Source: Takifugu bimaculatus (lineage: Eukaryota; Chordata; Actinopteri; Tetraodontiformes; Tetraodontidae). From it: DNA of 64,000 nucleotides. Both the position numbers and the translations under genes were made by a program. The notes beneath the pieces were generated by a model. It was not told the origin of the DNA, searched no databases, and saw nothing but the letters and a program-made list of their open reading frames with translations. Below, piece by piece: positions 42,554-55,950 of this stretch. Location of the stretch: NCBI GenBank assembly GCA_004026145.2, contig CP034990.1, positions 2,634,011 through 2,698,010 on the forward strand, in the 5' to 3' direction. The first letter of the stretch is position 1, and each line of letters opens with the position of its first letter.

Positions 42554-42754
42554 TCAGCTTGGAGTGCCAAAAAGGTCACTCTCCATCCTAAACAAGGTCA
42601 AGTGAAATGGCATTGCAAATGTTGATGCGTAAATCCGCCTCAACATCTCCAAATGGGTGCCGCGTAAACGCAGTAACTCTCTTGAGCAAGGCACATATTT
42701 CAAAGCCTTTGTCAAATCCTGACACGTTTCAATCAGCTCTGATTTGGAAAGCAT
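42554..42754 (-). other. Unassigned 66-codon frame upstream of the cassette gene
   Basis: Minus-strand frame with protein-like composition (SELIETCQDLTKALKYVPC, RELLRLRGTHLEMLRRIY), ending FGTPS and a stop. TTTCCAAATCAG at its start could be a splice acceptor. It could be a terminal exon of a gene lying in the 899-bp array, or chance. Confidence 0.3.
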
Positions 42755-45700
42755 TAACAGCTGATCATTTTGATGAACATTTCCTTTTCCTTACAGTTCA
42801 ATATAAACTCCATGTGGAGCAAACTTTGTGTGAGGGTTGTTACCTATTATATGTTTGCTGTCTGCAGACTGCAAAATGCCACTGAAATCTACTGTTGTTT
42901 TAGGGTTGTTTTGGCCATGGAGAAGTCACATTCAGTGACAAAGATTATATAGATGTAATATAATATTTATCATACGATATAAAGATATAAAGATGATCAG
43001 CAGATAACACTCAACAGCCACACACACACACACATGCGCGCGCACACACACACATATGCACACACAAACACACACACACACATACACACATACATTCCAA
43101 AATTTCACTGAAATCTGTTCAAAATATATTGAAATCATTAAGAGCTGATCATTTTGACGAATGTTTCCTTTTCTTTGCAGTTCAATTTAAACTCCATGTT
43201 GGCCAATTCAGTTGGTGTATTATGCAGTGATAATAAATATTTATTAAACTATTACAGAGGTTATAATAATGAGCAAAATAAAGTAAAGATCAATAGGAGG
43301 GCTTGTCACACAGTGTACTGTACCTGTCTATCAGCGAGTGTGGAATGAATGCCTGGAGAGGTTTTTTCCTAAGTAATGTGCTGTACCTTGATGTGTGGTT
43401 GTTACAGTGGACATGCAGAGCAAACTTTGTGTGAGGGTTCTTACCTATTATATGTTTGCTGTCTGTAGACTGCAACACGCCACTGAAATCTACTGTTGTT
43501 TTGGCTACGGAGAAGTTATATTCAGGTTTAAAACCAATTTTATTCGATTTAATCTTTTTTATCGAGTTCACTGGCCTCAGATTTATCGAAGTACCAAATA
43601 TAAACCGAAATAAATATTATCAGCAAATAACACTTATCAGCCAACTTGTCCACCTTTGCATATATTGAGAGGTTGTGGCTAAGGTAGATATATTGTCTTT
43701 ATAGATTAATGAGTTTAAAGCATCAAAGTAACTTCCAAGCCAGAATTGCAGATTTTTTTTGTGGGTCAAGTGCCTGTATTGGACAGGTTTAACTATTATA
43801 TGGGAAATCTAGTCCAGTACATCTGCTGACTGAAAAATAAGCACATAATTGAACTACAAATAAAGCTTTGTGCATGTCCACGGAGTGGGTCTAAAAATAC
43901 CATAAAAGTATATAGATATGCTGGAAATCCTGCTCCAGACACACACATATGCACACACAAACACACACACACATACACACATACATACATACATTCCAAA
44001 ATTTAACTGAAATCTGTTCATAATATATTGAAAGCATTAAGAGCTGATCATTTTGACGAATGTTTCCTTTTCTTTGCAATTCAATTTAAACTCCATGTTG
44101 GCCAATTCAGTTGGTGTATTATGCAGTGATAATAAATATTTATTAAACTATTACAGAGGTTATAATAATGAGCAAAATAAAGTAAAGATCAATAGGAGGG
44201 CTTGTCACACAGTGTAATGTAACTGTCTATCAGCGAGTGTGGAATTAATGCCTGGAGAGGTTTTTTCCTAAGTAATGTGCTGTGCCTTGATGTGTGGTTG
44301 TTACAGTGGACATGCAGAGCAAACTTTGTGTGAGGGTTCTTACCTATTATATGTTTGCTGTCTGTAGACTGCAACACGCCACTGAAATCTACTGTTGTTT
44401 TGGCTACGGAGAAGTTCTATTCAGGTTTAAAACCAATTTTATTCGATTTAATCTTTTTTATCGAGTTCACTGGCCTCAGATTTATCGAAGTACCAAATAT
44501 AAACCGAAATAAATATTATCAGCAAATAACACTTATCAGCCAACTTGTCCACCTTTGCATATATTGAGAGGTTGTGGCTAAGGTAGATATATTGTCTTTA
44601 TAGATTAATGAGTTTAAAGCATCAAAGTAACTTCCAAGCCAGAATTGCAGATTTTTTTTGTGGGTCAAGTGCCTGTATTGGACAGGTTTAACTATTATAT
44701 GGGAAATCTAGTCCAGTACATCTGCTGACTGAAAAATAAGCACATAATTGAACTACAAATAAAGCTTTGTGCATGTCCACGGAGTGGGTCTAAAAATACC
44801 ATAAAAGTATATAGATATGCTGGAAATCCTGCTCCAGACACACACATATGCACACACAAACACACACACACATACACACATACATACATACATTCCAAAA
44901 TTTAACTGAAATCTGTTCATAATATATTGAAAGCATTAAGAGCTGATCATTTTGACGAATGTTTCCTTTTCTTTGCAATTCAATTTAAACTCCATGTTGG
45001 CCAATTCAGTTGGTGTATTATGCAGTGATAATAAATATTTATTAAACCATTACAGAGGTTATAATAATGAGCAACATAAAGTAAAGATCAATAGGAGGGC
45101 TTGTCACACAGTGTACTGTACCTGTCTATCAGCGAGTGTGGAATGAATGCCTGGAGAGGTTTTTTCCTAAGTAATGTGCTGTGCCTTGATGTGTGGTTGT
45201 TACAGTGGACATGCAGAGCAAACTTTGTGTGAGGGTTCTTACCTATTATATGTTTGCTGTCTGTAGACTGCAACACGCCACTGAAATCTACTGTTGTTTT
45301 GGCTACGGAGAAGTTCTATTCAGGTTTAAAACCAATTTTATTCAATTTAATCTTTTTTATCAAGTTCACTGGCCTCAGATTTATCGAAGTACCAAATATA
45401 AAATGAAATAAATATTATGAGCAAATAACACTTATCAGCCAACTTGTCCACCTTTGCATATATTGAGAGGTTGTGGCTAAGGTAGATATATTGTCTTTAT
45501 AGATTAATGAGTTTAAAGCATCAAAGTAACTTCCAAGCCAGAATTGCAGATTTTTTTTGTGGGTCAAGTGCCTGTATTGGACAGGTTGAACTATTATTTG
45601 GGAAATCTAGTCCAGTACATCTGCTGACTGAAATATAAGCACATAATTGAACTACAAATAAAGCTTTGTGCATGTCCACGGAGTGGGTCTAAAAATACCA

Positions 45701-45915
45701 TAAAAGTATATAGATATGCTGGAAATCCTGCTCCAGACACACACACATGCACACACAAACACACACATACATACATACATACATACATGCATACATTACA
45801 AAATTTCACTTAAATCTGTTCATAATATATTGAAAGCATTAAGAGCTGATCATTTTGACGAATGTTTCATTTTCTTAGCAGTTCAATTTAAACTCCATGT
45901 TGGCCAATTCAGTTT
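42750..45915. repeat. 899-bp tandem array with CA repeats
   Basis: The motif AGAGCTGATCATTTTGACGA recurs at 43141, 44040, 44939 and 45842 (spacing 899, 899, 903). A degenerate, shorter unit begins at about 42757. Each unit has a CA microsatellite (about 43016-43094, 43937-43993, 44836-44892, 45736-45796). Units are almost identical. On the minus strand each carries an ATAATAG|GTAAGAAC donor-like site. No coding function is established. Confidence 0.9.
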
Positions 45916-46156
45916 TTTTTTGCCTGTGTGTATGTGTGTGCTCGTGTCTGCGCACGCGTGCAGCTTGTCCAGCCATTTAAAGATGAAGAGAACTAAGGAA
46001 CTGCACTGTTGGGAAAAGCGCCCCAGGAGACGGAGAAGATGGGCAGGCTACATTTCACTTTAGATAACAATTTCACTGACAATATGGTGCGATGACTCTT
46101 TTTTTCACTCTCTTTTTCACCCTCTGTCAGCTGTAAGCCCTACTACCTACCTACCT
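45916..46156. other. Spacer before copy C, no gene seen
   Basis: GT-rich then unremarkable sequence, ending in CTAC steps just before the minisatellite. Confidence 0.5.
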
Positions 46157-46262
46157 ATGGACGGGGCTCCCGCTGTGAGCGGTCCACTACGGACGGGGCT
46201 CCCGCTGTGAGCGGCCCACTACAGACGGGGCTCCCGCTGTGAGCAGCCCACTACAGACGGGC
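46157..46262. repeat. 32-bp GC-rich minisatellite (copy C)
   Basis: About three units of the array of copies A and B. Left edge of segmental copy C. Confidence 0.93.
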
Positions 46263-47469
46263 ATGCATGTAAGCTATGGTAGCGCTATGTTTTACCATGC
46301 CCGCGCCCTATAATCCGGAGCGCCTGATGTATGTGTTAAATACAGAAACAGCACCGTAACTGAGGCGGCACCTTTTAATACGGTGCGCCCTTTGGTCGCG
46401 AACATACAGGATATAGAACATAGGGCACGTTTGTGCGTGATATCACTCCGCGTCTGCGCAACGACAACAACCTCCTATCTTTAGTATTGCTGCGCCAACT
46501 GGTGGTCTTTTGGGTTGAGGATAACGGTGATCTATATGTACCTATATGTAGCTATAGCGTCATTGGCCTCCACTCCAGCCACTCCTGGTAGTTCCTCAAA
46601 AACACTGAGTTTCTAGTGGATGCACAATCTGTGGAAGCCAACATAGAAACTTCTGAAGAGCCAAAGTTCTTGCAACAAAAATATAGTCCCCAATTAGCTT
46701 GTTTTGTTATCACACGACCCCGTCCCCATTATCTTAAGAGAATATAAAAGAATGAGTGGAGACAGAAGAGAGAATGAGACGTTTTTGGCGCGTGTCGCTC
46801 TTGATTTTGTGTTTATTTTTGCAGTAAACTTAAAGGAGGCCTTTTCCCTTTATGTTTGATTCTATTTAAGCTGATATTCCATTCTTGACATCTTTAAATT
46901 TACAGTATTCATGGGAGATTTATTTGGTCATTTTGCTTCTTTTTATTTCCTATTTCCCACATTTATTCATAGTTTTTATTAGATTGCAATAAATCCTATA
47001 ACATTGAACAGATTGACTAAAGTCAAATGACCTGTGGTTCCCACCGATAGCCGTCATTCTGATGGGTTTTTGCTGGCTGCAGCTGAAATATTCCAATGCT
47101 CCATGTCACAGAGACAGTAAATACTAAACCCTAAAGATTCTGAAGGCATGATGTAAAATAGTAACGTATAATACAGACATTTGAAGAGACAATTAAGAGA
47201 AGGTTTCCATGCTTCTAAGAGTGGCCGAGGAGCCATTTAGAACTTTATAAAGATGCATTGTGTGATACCAGGAACTAATTTAACTTCAAGGGGAAGCTGC
47301 TTCTGCTTTGTCGACCATCGACTGATCTCCTGAAAGTCCACCAGCGCTTTTTAAAAACTGAATTTTTCATCTATGGAGGGAGTAGACGGCAGATGTTTCC
47401 ACAGATGCTCTTCACCAGTGGTCAGTGAGTGATGCAGCAGATGAGCGGGAGGTGACTGGCTTCAACCAG
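46263..47469. other. Duplicated flank and 3' UTR of NLR-C
   Basis: Collinear with 7637-8788 of copy A. No ORF. Confidence 0.6.
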
Positions 47470-47650
47470 CTACCGTCTCAATGTCTCCAGCCCATAGTCT
47501 GGATTCTCTACGAGATCAGACAGCAGCTTCACTCCTGGATCCTTCAGCTGGTTCCGACACAGGTCCAGTTCTCTGAGATGGGAGGGATTGGACCTCAGCG
47601 CCGAGGCCAGAGAGCCACAGCTGATCTCTGATAAACTGCAGCTCCATAAT
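47470..47650 (-). pseudogene. NLR-C last LRR exon (hybrid of exons 9 and 10)
   Basis: The 5' side (ATTATGGAGCTGCAG, after TTTATTTAG) is that of copy-A exon 9, the 3' side (ENPDYGLETLRR, then TAG) that of exon 10. The copy-A interval between them is missing. Confidence 0.7.
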
Positions 47651-48180
47651 CTAAATAAAGAAGGGAAACTTTATAAGGTTATAAGTGAAACCAGTATTCA
47701 TCTGAAAGGTTAATCAAAGGCATGATCTGTAAATATTTAATTTAGTTCCAGGTTAAAAAATGATAGTAATATGTAATTACCACAATTCCAACCTCTCAGG
47801 TTTGCACTGTTCCAGAGGAGAATATATATTGTTCTGGCCCTCACTCTTCCCAGGTTCTCCCACCTCTTTCCCTCCCATCTCATCATGGAGATCCATCTCA
47901 CCTGTGGCTCATCTTTAAAGGCACAACCTGTCTTAGATGACTTCCTGTCTCCCTCACCATCTCCCTCCTCGTTGGCTGGTGTCTACCAGGCACCCTCACC
48001 TAGTTTTGTCTAATTTTGGTTACGATCTGTCGGCTTTTTCATTGTCCTTAAATCAGTTTATCATGAATAAGTGGTCCCCGTGTGGCCCCCCCTCCTGAAG
48101 GAACTGGGCACAACACACACACTCAGAAAGTGTGAGGACCCTTGGATGGAATAATGGACATTTTTGAGAATGGTGTTTAC

Positions 48181-48354
48181 CTCAGAGTTTCCAGTCGGCA
48201 GTTTGGAAAGTGGAGAAAACCACAGAGCAGCTTCACTCCTGAATCCTTCAGCTGGTTCTCACTCAGGTCCAGTTTTCTGAGATGGGAGGGATTGGACCTC
48301 AGCGCCGAGGCCAGAGAGCCACAGCTGATCTCTGATAAACTGCAGTAGGCTAAT
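48181..48354 (-). pseudogene. NLR-C exon 8 (LRR)
   Basis: 174 nt, phase 2-2, donor AG|GTAAAC. Open in itself but out of frame with the broken NACHT exon. Confidence 0.75.
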
Positions 48355-48560
48355 CTGAAAAATGCAGGATGAGGTTATACGGTGCAGGTCTGCATGTTAT
48401 CTGCGTCAGTACTAAACCTACGTTAGTTCTTAGTTGGGTCAGACCTGAATTCATGATATTACAAGGAATTTTTTTAATGTGGTGCATCACAGCAGTGTTG
48501 AGAACAGCCTCACTTCACCATCTTAGCAGCTGGTATATAGGTAGAAAAATGAAGACTGAC

Positions 48561-48734
48561 CTGAGCCTCTCCAGTTTACAGCTTGGACTCTCCAGTCCAG
48601 AACAGAGCCGCTTCACTCCTGAATCCTGCAACGTGTTGTGGCTCAGGTCCAGAACCCTCAGATGGGAGTGGTTGGACTTCAGAGCTGAGGCCACAGAATC
48701 ACAGCAGGTCTCTGATAAACTGCAGCAACTTAGT
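48561..48734 (-). pseudogene. NLR-C exon 7 (LRR)
   Basis: 174 nt, phase 2-2, counterpart of 10318-10491, open in itself. Confidence 0.75.
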
Positions 48735-49114
48735 CTAAAATAACAATTATTTTGAGAGAAGACAAATAAAAATCAACATGTACCAGAGCAAAACACAGCT
48801 TACAAGCAACAAACCTCTGGTTCTGCACCGGCTTATCTGCCGTATGTTCCTATTTTGGGTTCTTTCAGGGCGGTTGGACAAGATCTACAGCGTATGTAAA
48901 GTGTGTGTAGGTCAAAATACCTTCCAAGTTTGCGAGACCACATTTCTCAATAGCACTCAACTCTTGTCAGGAGTTGGGACAAAGCGATCCACTCCTGACA
49001 GCTTGTGGGCGATGCTGCAGCGACCCTGCAATCCCTACACTCTCTGGTGAAACCAAATCAAAGGTTTGAGACACTGCTGGATGCTGGAAGGGTGGCTATA
49101 GTCTGGACGCATCG

Positions 49115-49590
49115 TTCCCCTGACTGCACATTTCTCCAACAATGATTGGCAGCTGGTGTCACTTGTTCTCCAGATGAGAGAAGGAAAGAGAGCCCCCCAC
49201 AGTGTGTTTGATTGCCCCACTGCAAGCTCAATGCTGCCAGAGAATATTGCAGGAGCATCAATTCCCCTCAGGGCATCAACAAGGAGCTCAGGAAAAGGTG
49301 CAGCTGCCACCTACTAGAGACAAGCACACTGAGCTGAGATTCAAAGCCCTCTCCTCCCAAGAGAAGAGCTTGTTTGTTGGAGGCTCTTCTGGGCGATACC
49401 TGGTGCCACAGCTCCAGCTCAGCCCGTCTCTGGAGCTGAGGTGGAGCTTAGCAAGTTTCATGGTTCTCCACCACTTCCTCTGGCTGAGGACCTTCTCAGC
49501 TGGTGGTTTCTGCTCCACCTTCCAAGTTGAGCAGGTGATACTTCTGCATTCCTGCCCCCAGTGTCTCTGCAGAAAGAGTCTTCTCTACTG
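49115..49590 (+). mobile_element. hAT transposase remnant (copy C)
   Basis: Counterpart of 10860-11345 with the same broken dimerisation signature near its right end. Confidence 0.55.
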
Positions 49591-50562
49591 ATTTATATTA
49601 GATTAGATAAAATTAGGATTTTTGGCTGATGTCTTAGATTTTGTTGACTAAGAGCAGGTTTTTCTTTAATAACATAGAAAGATTCGATGAGAAGAGAAAA
49701 TGTATTATTTTATGAGCTACTTCCACTACTATTATATACACATACTTCCATATTGTCTTAGATTGCAAGCTGCATTTATTGCATCGTTCTTAGAAAGTCA
49801 TATTTGTGAGGAGAAAAACTCAAATAAGGTCATTTTCTTTAATGACCATTACAACAGAAGGAGGCGATGAAGAAACAGATTTATCTAAATATTCGTGAAA
49901 ACCTATGCATGGAAACCTTTTTAAAATGGTTGCATTGTGTAGAATCGGTGTAGAATCAACTTGTTGACTTCTGATTTGGACTCCAATGGAAGTGAGGTGC
50001 AACAATTGTGGATGCTGAAAGCTTCAGATCTTCATGAAGGTTTCTGTGGTTGGACTGACCTGCTGCCCCTTTAAGAGGGAGGCAGGTTTGGGCTTCTGGC
50101 TGGAATGAAGCCACCTCAGATGAGAATGACTGCAAGCTTTCGGTACCAAGGTTTAACAGGGGGCTCACTTCACACTTGGGCTTTTCTCTTTTTTGGGATG
50201 GCTTTTCTCAGGAGAGAAGGGGCATGGCACACTGCAGCAGCTTTCTTTTTGGGTTTGCTAGTTTTCCTTCTGATCTTTAAAAGACAGGAAGAACCATTTT
50301 TGATTGGTCTGAATGTTTGGGCGGTTTTGTGGCCAGCCTAAAATAAAACAAGACAAATCTACAACTGATACTTCCTTTCTAGTCATTGATGACCATCCTC
50401 ACATGGGACAGATTTCCACAACCAATTTAATACTGCAAATCTGTCCTGTGTGGTCTTTTTTCTGAGAACTGTAACACTACGTTTATAACAAAGATCAAAC
50501 ATGTAAACATTTATTGTCTAACTAGTTACACCTGGGAAAGTACTGGATCATCTCTGACTGAC

Positions 50563-50736
50563 CTGAGAGTCTCCAGCTTACAGAGAGGATCCTGGAGAAA
50601 ACCACAGAGCAGCTTCACTGCTGGATCCTGCAGCTGGTTCTGACTCAGGTCCAGAACCCTCAGATGGGAGGGATTGGACCTCAGCGCCGAGACCAGAGAG
50701 TCACAGCTGATCTCTGATAAACTGCAGCACCTCAGC
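50563..50736 (-). pseudogene. NLR-C exon 6 (LRR)
   Basis: 174 nt, phase 2-2, counterpart of 12317-12490, open in itself. Confidence 0.75.
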
Positions 50737-50846
50737 CTGGAAAAGGAATAAATGGGGCAAATAAAAACACATTTCTAAATATGAAAATGAAGAGAAAAGC
50801 AGAAAATGTAAAGAAATTTAGAAAAGACCAACAGAGGCCTCCTGAC

Positions 50847-51023
50847 CTGAGCGTGTCCAGTCTGCAGTTTGGATGCATCATTGCAGAAGACAGTAACTTT
50901 ACTCTGGCATCTGTCAGGCTTTGGTTCCATCTTAAGCTCAGCTCCCGTAGATGAGAAGGGTTTGACGTCATTGCTGAGGCCACAATTTCCCAATGACTCG
51001 TTGAAAGAAAACCACCAGACAGT
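50847..51023 (-). pseudogene. NLR-C exon 5 (LRR)
   Basis: 177 nt, phase 2-2, counterpart of 12601-12777. The next intron contains the empty gypsy site. Confidence 0.75.
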
Positions 51024-51664
51024 CTGTTGTGTATGAAACAAAAATAGTGAGTCAAACTTTGGGATTTCTAATCAACTTATCTGAGAATCGACCTCAACAC
51101 AAATGTAGCTCATTTCCTGGAAAAGCTAAATTCAACACCGTAGAGCAACAGTTTGAACGACCATCAGATCTGAAATGCAACTGAATTATTCTCAACATTT
51201 GTCTTATTTTAGAACAGCTCATAATTACTCAATATTTAAAATGATTATAGCAAATGGTTTAAAGAAACATGCATCTTTTTATCTGTCTATCGGCTCTTTG
51301 GATATTTTGCATTTCATCCAATTTGTACGATGGTGCGTCAAGTCTTAATTCAGCGATCCGATCGATGACATCAGAGTCTCTGGTTGCATCGATTGCCCTC
51401 AGCTTCTGTTCTATCTGCCTGTTTCCCTTCAAATCATTTTCACTGCACCTTTTGTTGCTAGTGATGAAGTTGCCACCTAACGGGTGTGGAAAGGCTCAAA
51501 CAACTTTGTGGGTCACATAAAGGCTCCAAACGGAACCGCCACAAAGACCTAAAACACCCATTTAAACCAACGAGGCCGGCTGTTTTTACGTTGAACAAAT
51601 GAAGCAAAATAGTCATGTGTCATTAGTTAAAATGTGTTTTTCTGTTGTTAGAATACGATGTATA

Positions 51665-51669
51665 CAAAC
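51665..51669. other. Empty target site of the copy-A gypsy element
   Basis: A single CAAAC in GTATACAAACAAACAAAAG, where copy A carries CAAAC on both sides of the element. Confidence 0.9.
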
Positions 51670-51948
51670 AAACAAAAGTTATTTAATGACATGACAGTAA
51701 TTTCATGATAGTCAGTTAACTTGTGGCTCCTATTATTCCTGCCTTATGTTGGTTTGTCTGGATTGACCTTTGAACTTATATCCAGCCAGTGTTGAACATT
51801 TCTGGATGAATTGTTGTTTTTTAATTTATGGACGCTGCAGTGGAGATAAAGAATTGAAGGAATGACCACTGGAGGGGGTATTGCTGCCCGACATGATCCA
51901 CTCGCTTGATTTAAACGCCGATGTCCGGCCCCAGAAATCTTTACTTAC

Positions 51949-53759
51949 ACGACCTTCCTGCAGTTCCTCACAGCTGGAATCAGGCGACGTCGTCCCTCCT
52001 CTGAGGTGTTGTACTGCTGCAGGTTCAGCTCATCCAGAACCTCCTCTGACATCTGCAGCAGGTAGGCCAGAGCTGAACAGTGGATCTCTGACAGTTCCCT
52101 CTCTGATTTCTTCTCTGACTTCAGGAACTCTTGGATCTCCTGATGGACTGACTGATCCTTCATCTCCATCAGACAGTGGAAGATGTTGATGCTTCTGTCT
52201 GGGGAGATTTCATCACTGTTCACCTCCTTCAGGTGGTTGAGGACCTTCTGGATGGTTTCTGGGTGGCTGTTCCTCTGATCCAACAGTCCACCCAAGATCC
52301 TCTGATTGGACTCCAGAGAGAGACCATGAAGGAAGCGAACAAACAAGTCCAGGTGGCCATTTTTACTTTTGAGAGATTTCATGAGTGCTCTCCCGAGGAA
52401 GCCATCAAGAGATGTGACTGGATCGTTATTATACAACCCAGCAAACCCGGAAAAGTCCTTTGGTTCCGAATATTTTAGGAACTGATTTATAACCACTGTG
52501 TCTTTCCTGGTGTAACGGTGGAACATGTAGACGGCAGCCAGAAACTCCTGAATGCTCAGATGAACAAAGCAGTAGACTGATTTCTGGAAGATCACACTCT
52601 CTCTCTTGAAGATCTCTGTACACCGACACCTCGGAGACGTCCAGTCCACATTGCTCCAGGTCTTCTGAGTAGAACATGATGTTTCCTTTCTCCAGATGTT
52701 CAAACGCCAGCCGACCCAACTTCAGAAGGAGTTCTTTATCACCCTCAGTCAGTTCCTCTGGTCTCTGCTTTCCTCCATACTTCTGCTTCTTCCTCCTTAT
52801 CTGAACCCTCAGGAAGTGTGAGTAGAGGTCAGTCAGGGTTTGGGGCAGCTCTCCTCTCTGGTCTCTGGCCATCATGTCCTCCAGAACTATAGCAGTGATC
52901 CAGCAGAAAACTGGGATCAGACACATGATGTGGAGGCTCCTGGAGGCCTTGATGTGTGAGATGATGCTCTTGGACAGATCTTCATCACTGAACCTCCTCC
53001 TGAAGTACTCCTCCTTCTGGGAGTCAGTGAAGCCTCGTACTTCTGTGATCCTGTCAACACACGAGGGAGGAATCTGATAGGCTGCTGCAGGTCTGGAGGT
53101 GATCCAGATGAGAGCTGAGGGAAGCAGGTTCCCCTGGATGAGGTTCACCAGGAGCACGCCAACTGATGATACTTGTGTGACATCAGAGATGAGCTGATGC
53201 TTGTTGAAACCCAGTGAAAATCTGCTTTCATCCAGGCCATCAAAGATGAACAGAAGTTTCCAGACAGTCAGATCTTCTGCTCTGATCTTCTGTAATGTTG
53301 GATGGAAAACATGAAGCAGTGAGAGAAGACTGTGCTGCTCATCTCTGATCAAGTTCAGCTCCCTCCATGAGAGTGGAAGCACCAGACTGATGTCTTGGTT
53401 CTCCAAACCTTCTGCCCAGTCCAGACTGAACTTCTGCACTGAGAAGGTTTTTCCAACGCCGGCGACACCATTGGTCAGAACCACTCTGATGTGTCTCTGT
53501 TGCTCAGATAAGACTTTGAAGATGTCCTGGCACTTGATTGGAGTGTCCTGGATGTTCTTCTTGGAGGTCATCTCAAGCTGTCTCACCTCATGTTGTGTGT
53601 CCACCTCCTCACTTTGTCCCTCAGTGATGTAGAGCTCAGTGTAGATCTTGTTCAGCAGGGTTCCACTTCCTGCTTCATGAGTTCCTTCAGTCACATGTTC
53701 ACATCTTCTCTTCAGACTCATCTTATGACCTTCTATCACCTCCTGCAGTTCACCACCCT
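51949..53759 (-). pseudogene. NLR-C exon 4: FISNA-NACHT, frameshifted
   Basis: Two overlapping frames, 53759 to about 52620 (FISNA to winged-helix start, DLEQCGLDVSEVSVY) and about 52620 to 51949 (SVIFQKSVYCFVHLS to SALAYLLQMSEE). The 14 bp lost lie between two GTAC copies present in A. Acceptor TTTGTTTCAG, donor GTAAGT. Confidence 0.9.
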
Positions 53760-54310
53760 CTGAAACAAACAATCTTTTAAATCCTTTTACAATTGTCATC
53801 TACAGCAGGAACACAGATGTCCTCAACTGGAAAATATTCTGTCATGTTTGAATGATAGAAGCAACAGTCGGGTCATGACCCATCTCACTGTCAGTTTGAA
53901 ATGTGATGTCTTCTTATGTACACCTATTCTTTTATTTCATTGGGTTTCAATGTAATTTAGTCTATAACAACCATTTCCATGTCTTCCAAGAGTTTGCTTG
54001 GACTAAACAGCTGGTAAAAGCTGGATGATATTTAGAAAAACTCATCAAACCTTCTCCAAACACATCATACTCAGCAGACCCATTGTCCTGTAAAGGTCAC
54101 CTGCCTTCAGCTCTTTAACACTTTCCAGAACTAAATGACTAAATGTTGCTAAATACTGTCTAAGCATTTAGGAAGGTCTTCAGAGGGTCCAGGGGTTCCA
54201 GTGGAACCAAACAAGTGCTCTCTGGATCTTCTCTTGCACATTGTAAATACACAAGTTGTTCCTTTATTCCGACCCAAAAGTATCTTATAAATACAAATGT
54301 AGGAGCTTAC

Positions 54311-54414
54311 GTGAGACGCTGTTGTTCAGGTCGGCGGTCTGCAGTTCAGTTCTCCGTTTGTTTTCACCCTCGGGACAGGAGGAATCTCCAATGGAAGCAG
54401 ACCGTTTCTGATAG
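54311..54414 (-). pseudogene. NLR-C exon 3
   Basis: 104 nt counterpart of 19410-19513, same splice sites. Confidence 0.7.
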
Positions 54415-55245
54415 CTGTCAAAAATGGGAATAGTGGTTATACATGTCTACTGGGCGTTAGCAACGCCTAAGAAAGGCTGCGTTCACTTCTACTTTCAGTT
54501 TGCTCTGACAGTTGAAGATTCAATGAACACTGAGCAAAAAATATAAAGTTATTTACGTTCTAACAAGCTCGTTTAGTTGGAGAAAAGTGTATTTGATCTA
54601 AGTGTTTAGTGGCTTTTCCTCATTGTGAATTTATGTTAAAAATAAAAGTGCCAAATCAGGAATATAAACTCATAGAATAGAACAAAAGTTCTCCATTTAT
54701 GCTCCAAATACAGTCGTCTGGTCTCTGAAACTGATCATTAAATAGCACAGAGGTCACGCGTATTCAAAAGCTTATTTCAACCATTTAGAAATGACTGATA
54801 TTGTTGTCTATGGGTTTATTAGAACCAGGAGCCTTATAAATAGACTTTTTAATGAATTTTCATGACATGTGGTGGAACAGTGTGGCAGAACAAGCTGCAC
54901 AGACCTGCCATGTCTTACCCATCCGTATCTAAATGGAGAGCTGGAGCACTCTGCAATGGTGGATATTGTTGGGAAACTTTAAAATATATGCCTAGGAATT
55001 TTTGTGAGATGATGTTAACCCATGTAGGAGAAATGACCAGTTAAAAACACAAGCAATTTTCAGTTTTAAAAGATTTACCACACTAAAATTAACATGGGAG
55101 TTAATGGGAGCGAACACCTGACATGTTGGTGCACTGTTTCATTAATTTAATTTTTCACGATAGTGGAGGCTAATACCTACAAAATGATGTTTTGTATGGT
55201 TGTGAAATGTTCTAAGGCAGAGTTATGTGGTTCAGAAAACCTTAC

Positions 55246-55347
55246 TTTAAAGGTGAGCCTTGAGGTCCAATACCAAAGTTTAAAGGGTCGACTTTGGACC
55301 AGTCACTCTTCAGGGACACTGTGGACTCTGCTCTGTCCTCGTCCATC
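55246..55347 (-). pseudogene. NLR-C exon 2
   Basis: 102 nt with acceptor TTTCCTCAG. Keeps the original 3' half (SKVDPLNFGIGPQGSPL) and donor AA|GTAAGG that NLR-A has replaced, but lacks 12 bp of the repeat core. Confidence 0.65.
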
Positions 55348-55950
55348 CTGAGGAAACATCAGAAATAGTGATGAGACTGTGATGAAGGTAAATAATCTGT
55401 AGAGGTTGTAGTTAAATAATCCCAATTCACTGCATTTTTATCAAACAGGAACATTTCTAATCCATTCTGGATAACAACTGAATCACTAAATCAATGATGT
55501 CTCTGTATAATTTTCATGTTTTCAGAGTTCAAGCTGCTTTTTTTAACTGTTCCCTGCAGTGAGAAAAGAACTGGCACCTTTTCCAGCCCCTCATCCTGCA
55601 GCACTGAATGTGCTCTAAAGTTCTTTCCAGAGCAAACGTCTCTGCACTTGCAGCAACATGTTGTAGTCATGGATCCGTGAGGAGAACCGGATACAGGAAA
55701 CGCCCCCACTTTGATCCCAAAACCCAACTGGTGGCCAACGGTGGTCCTGCAACGACGGGGACGCTGGTCCATCGGGCCCACAACACTGGTTTTCCACAGG
55801 CCAACATGGTGAAAGGACTGTGCACCGTTTCATTTTAAAGAGCTGATGAATTTCATTTTTCACGATAGTGGAGGCTAATACCCACAAAATGATGTTTTGT
55901 ATGGTTGTGAAATGTTCGAAGGCAGAGTTATGTGGTTCAGAAAACCTTAC

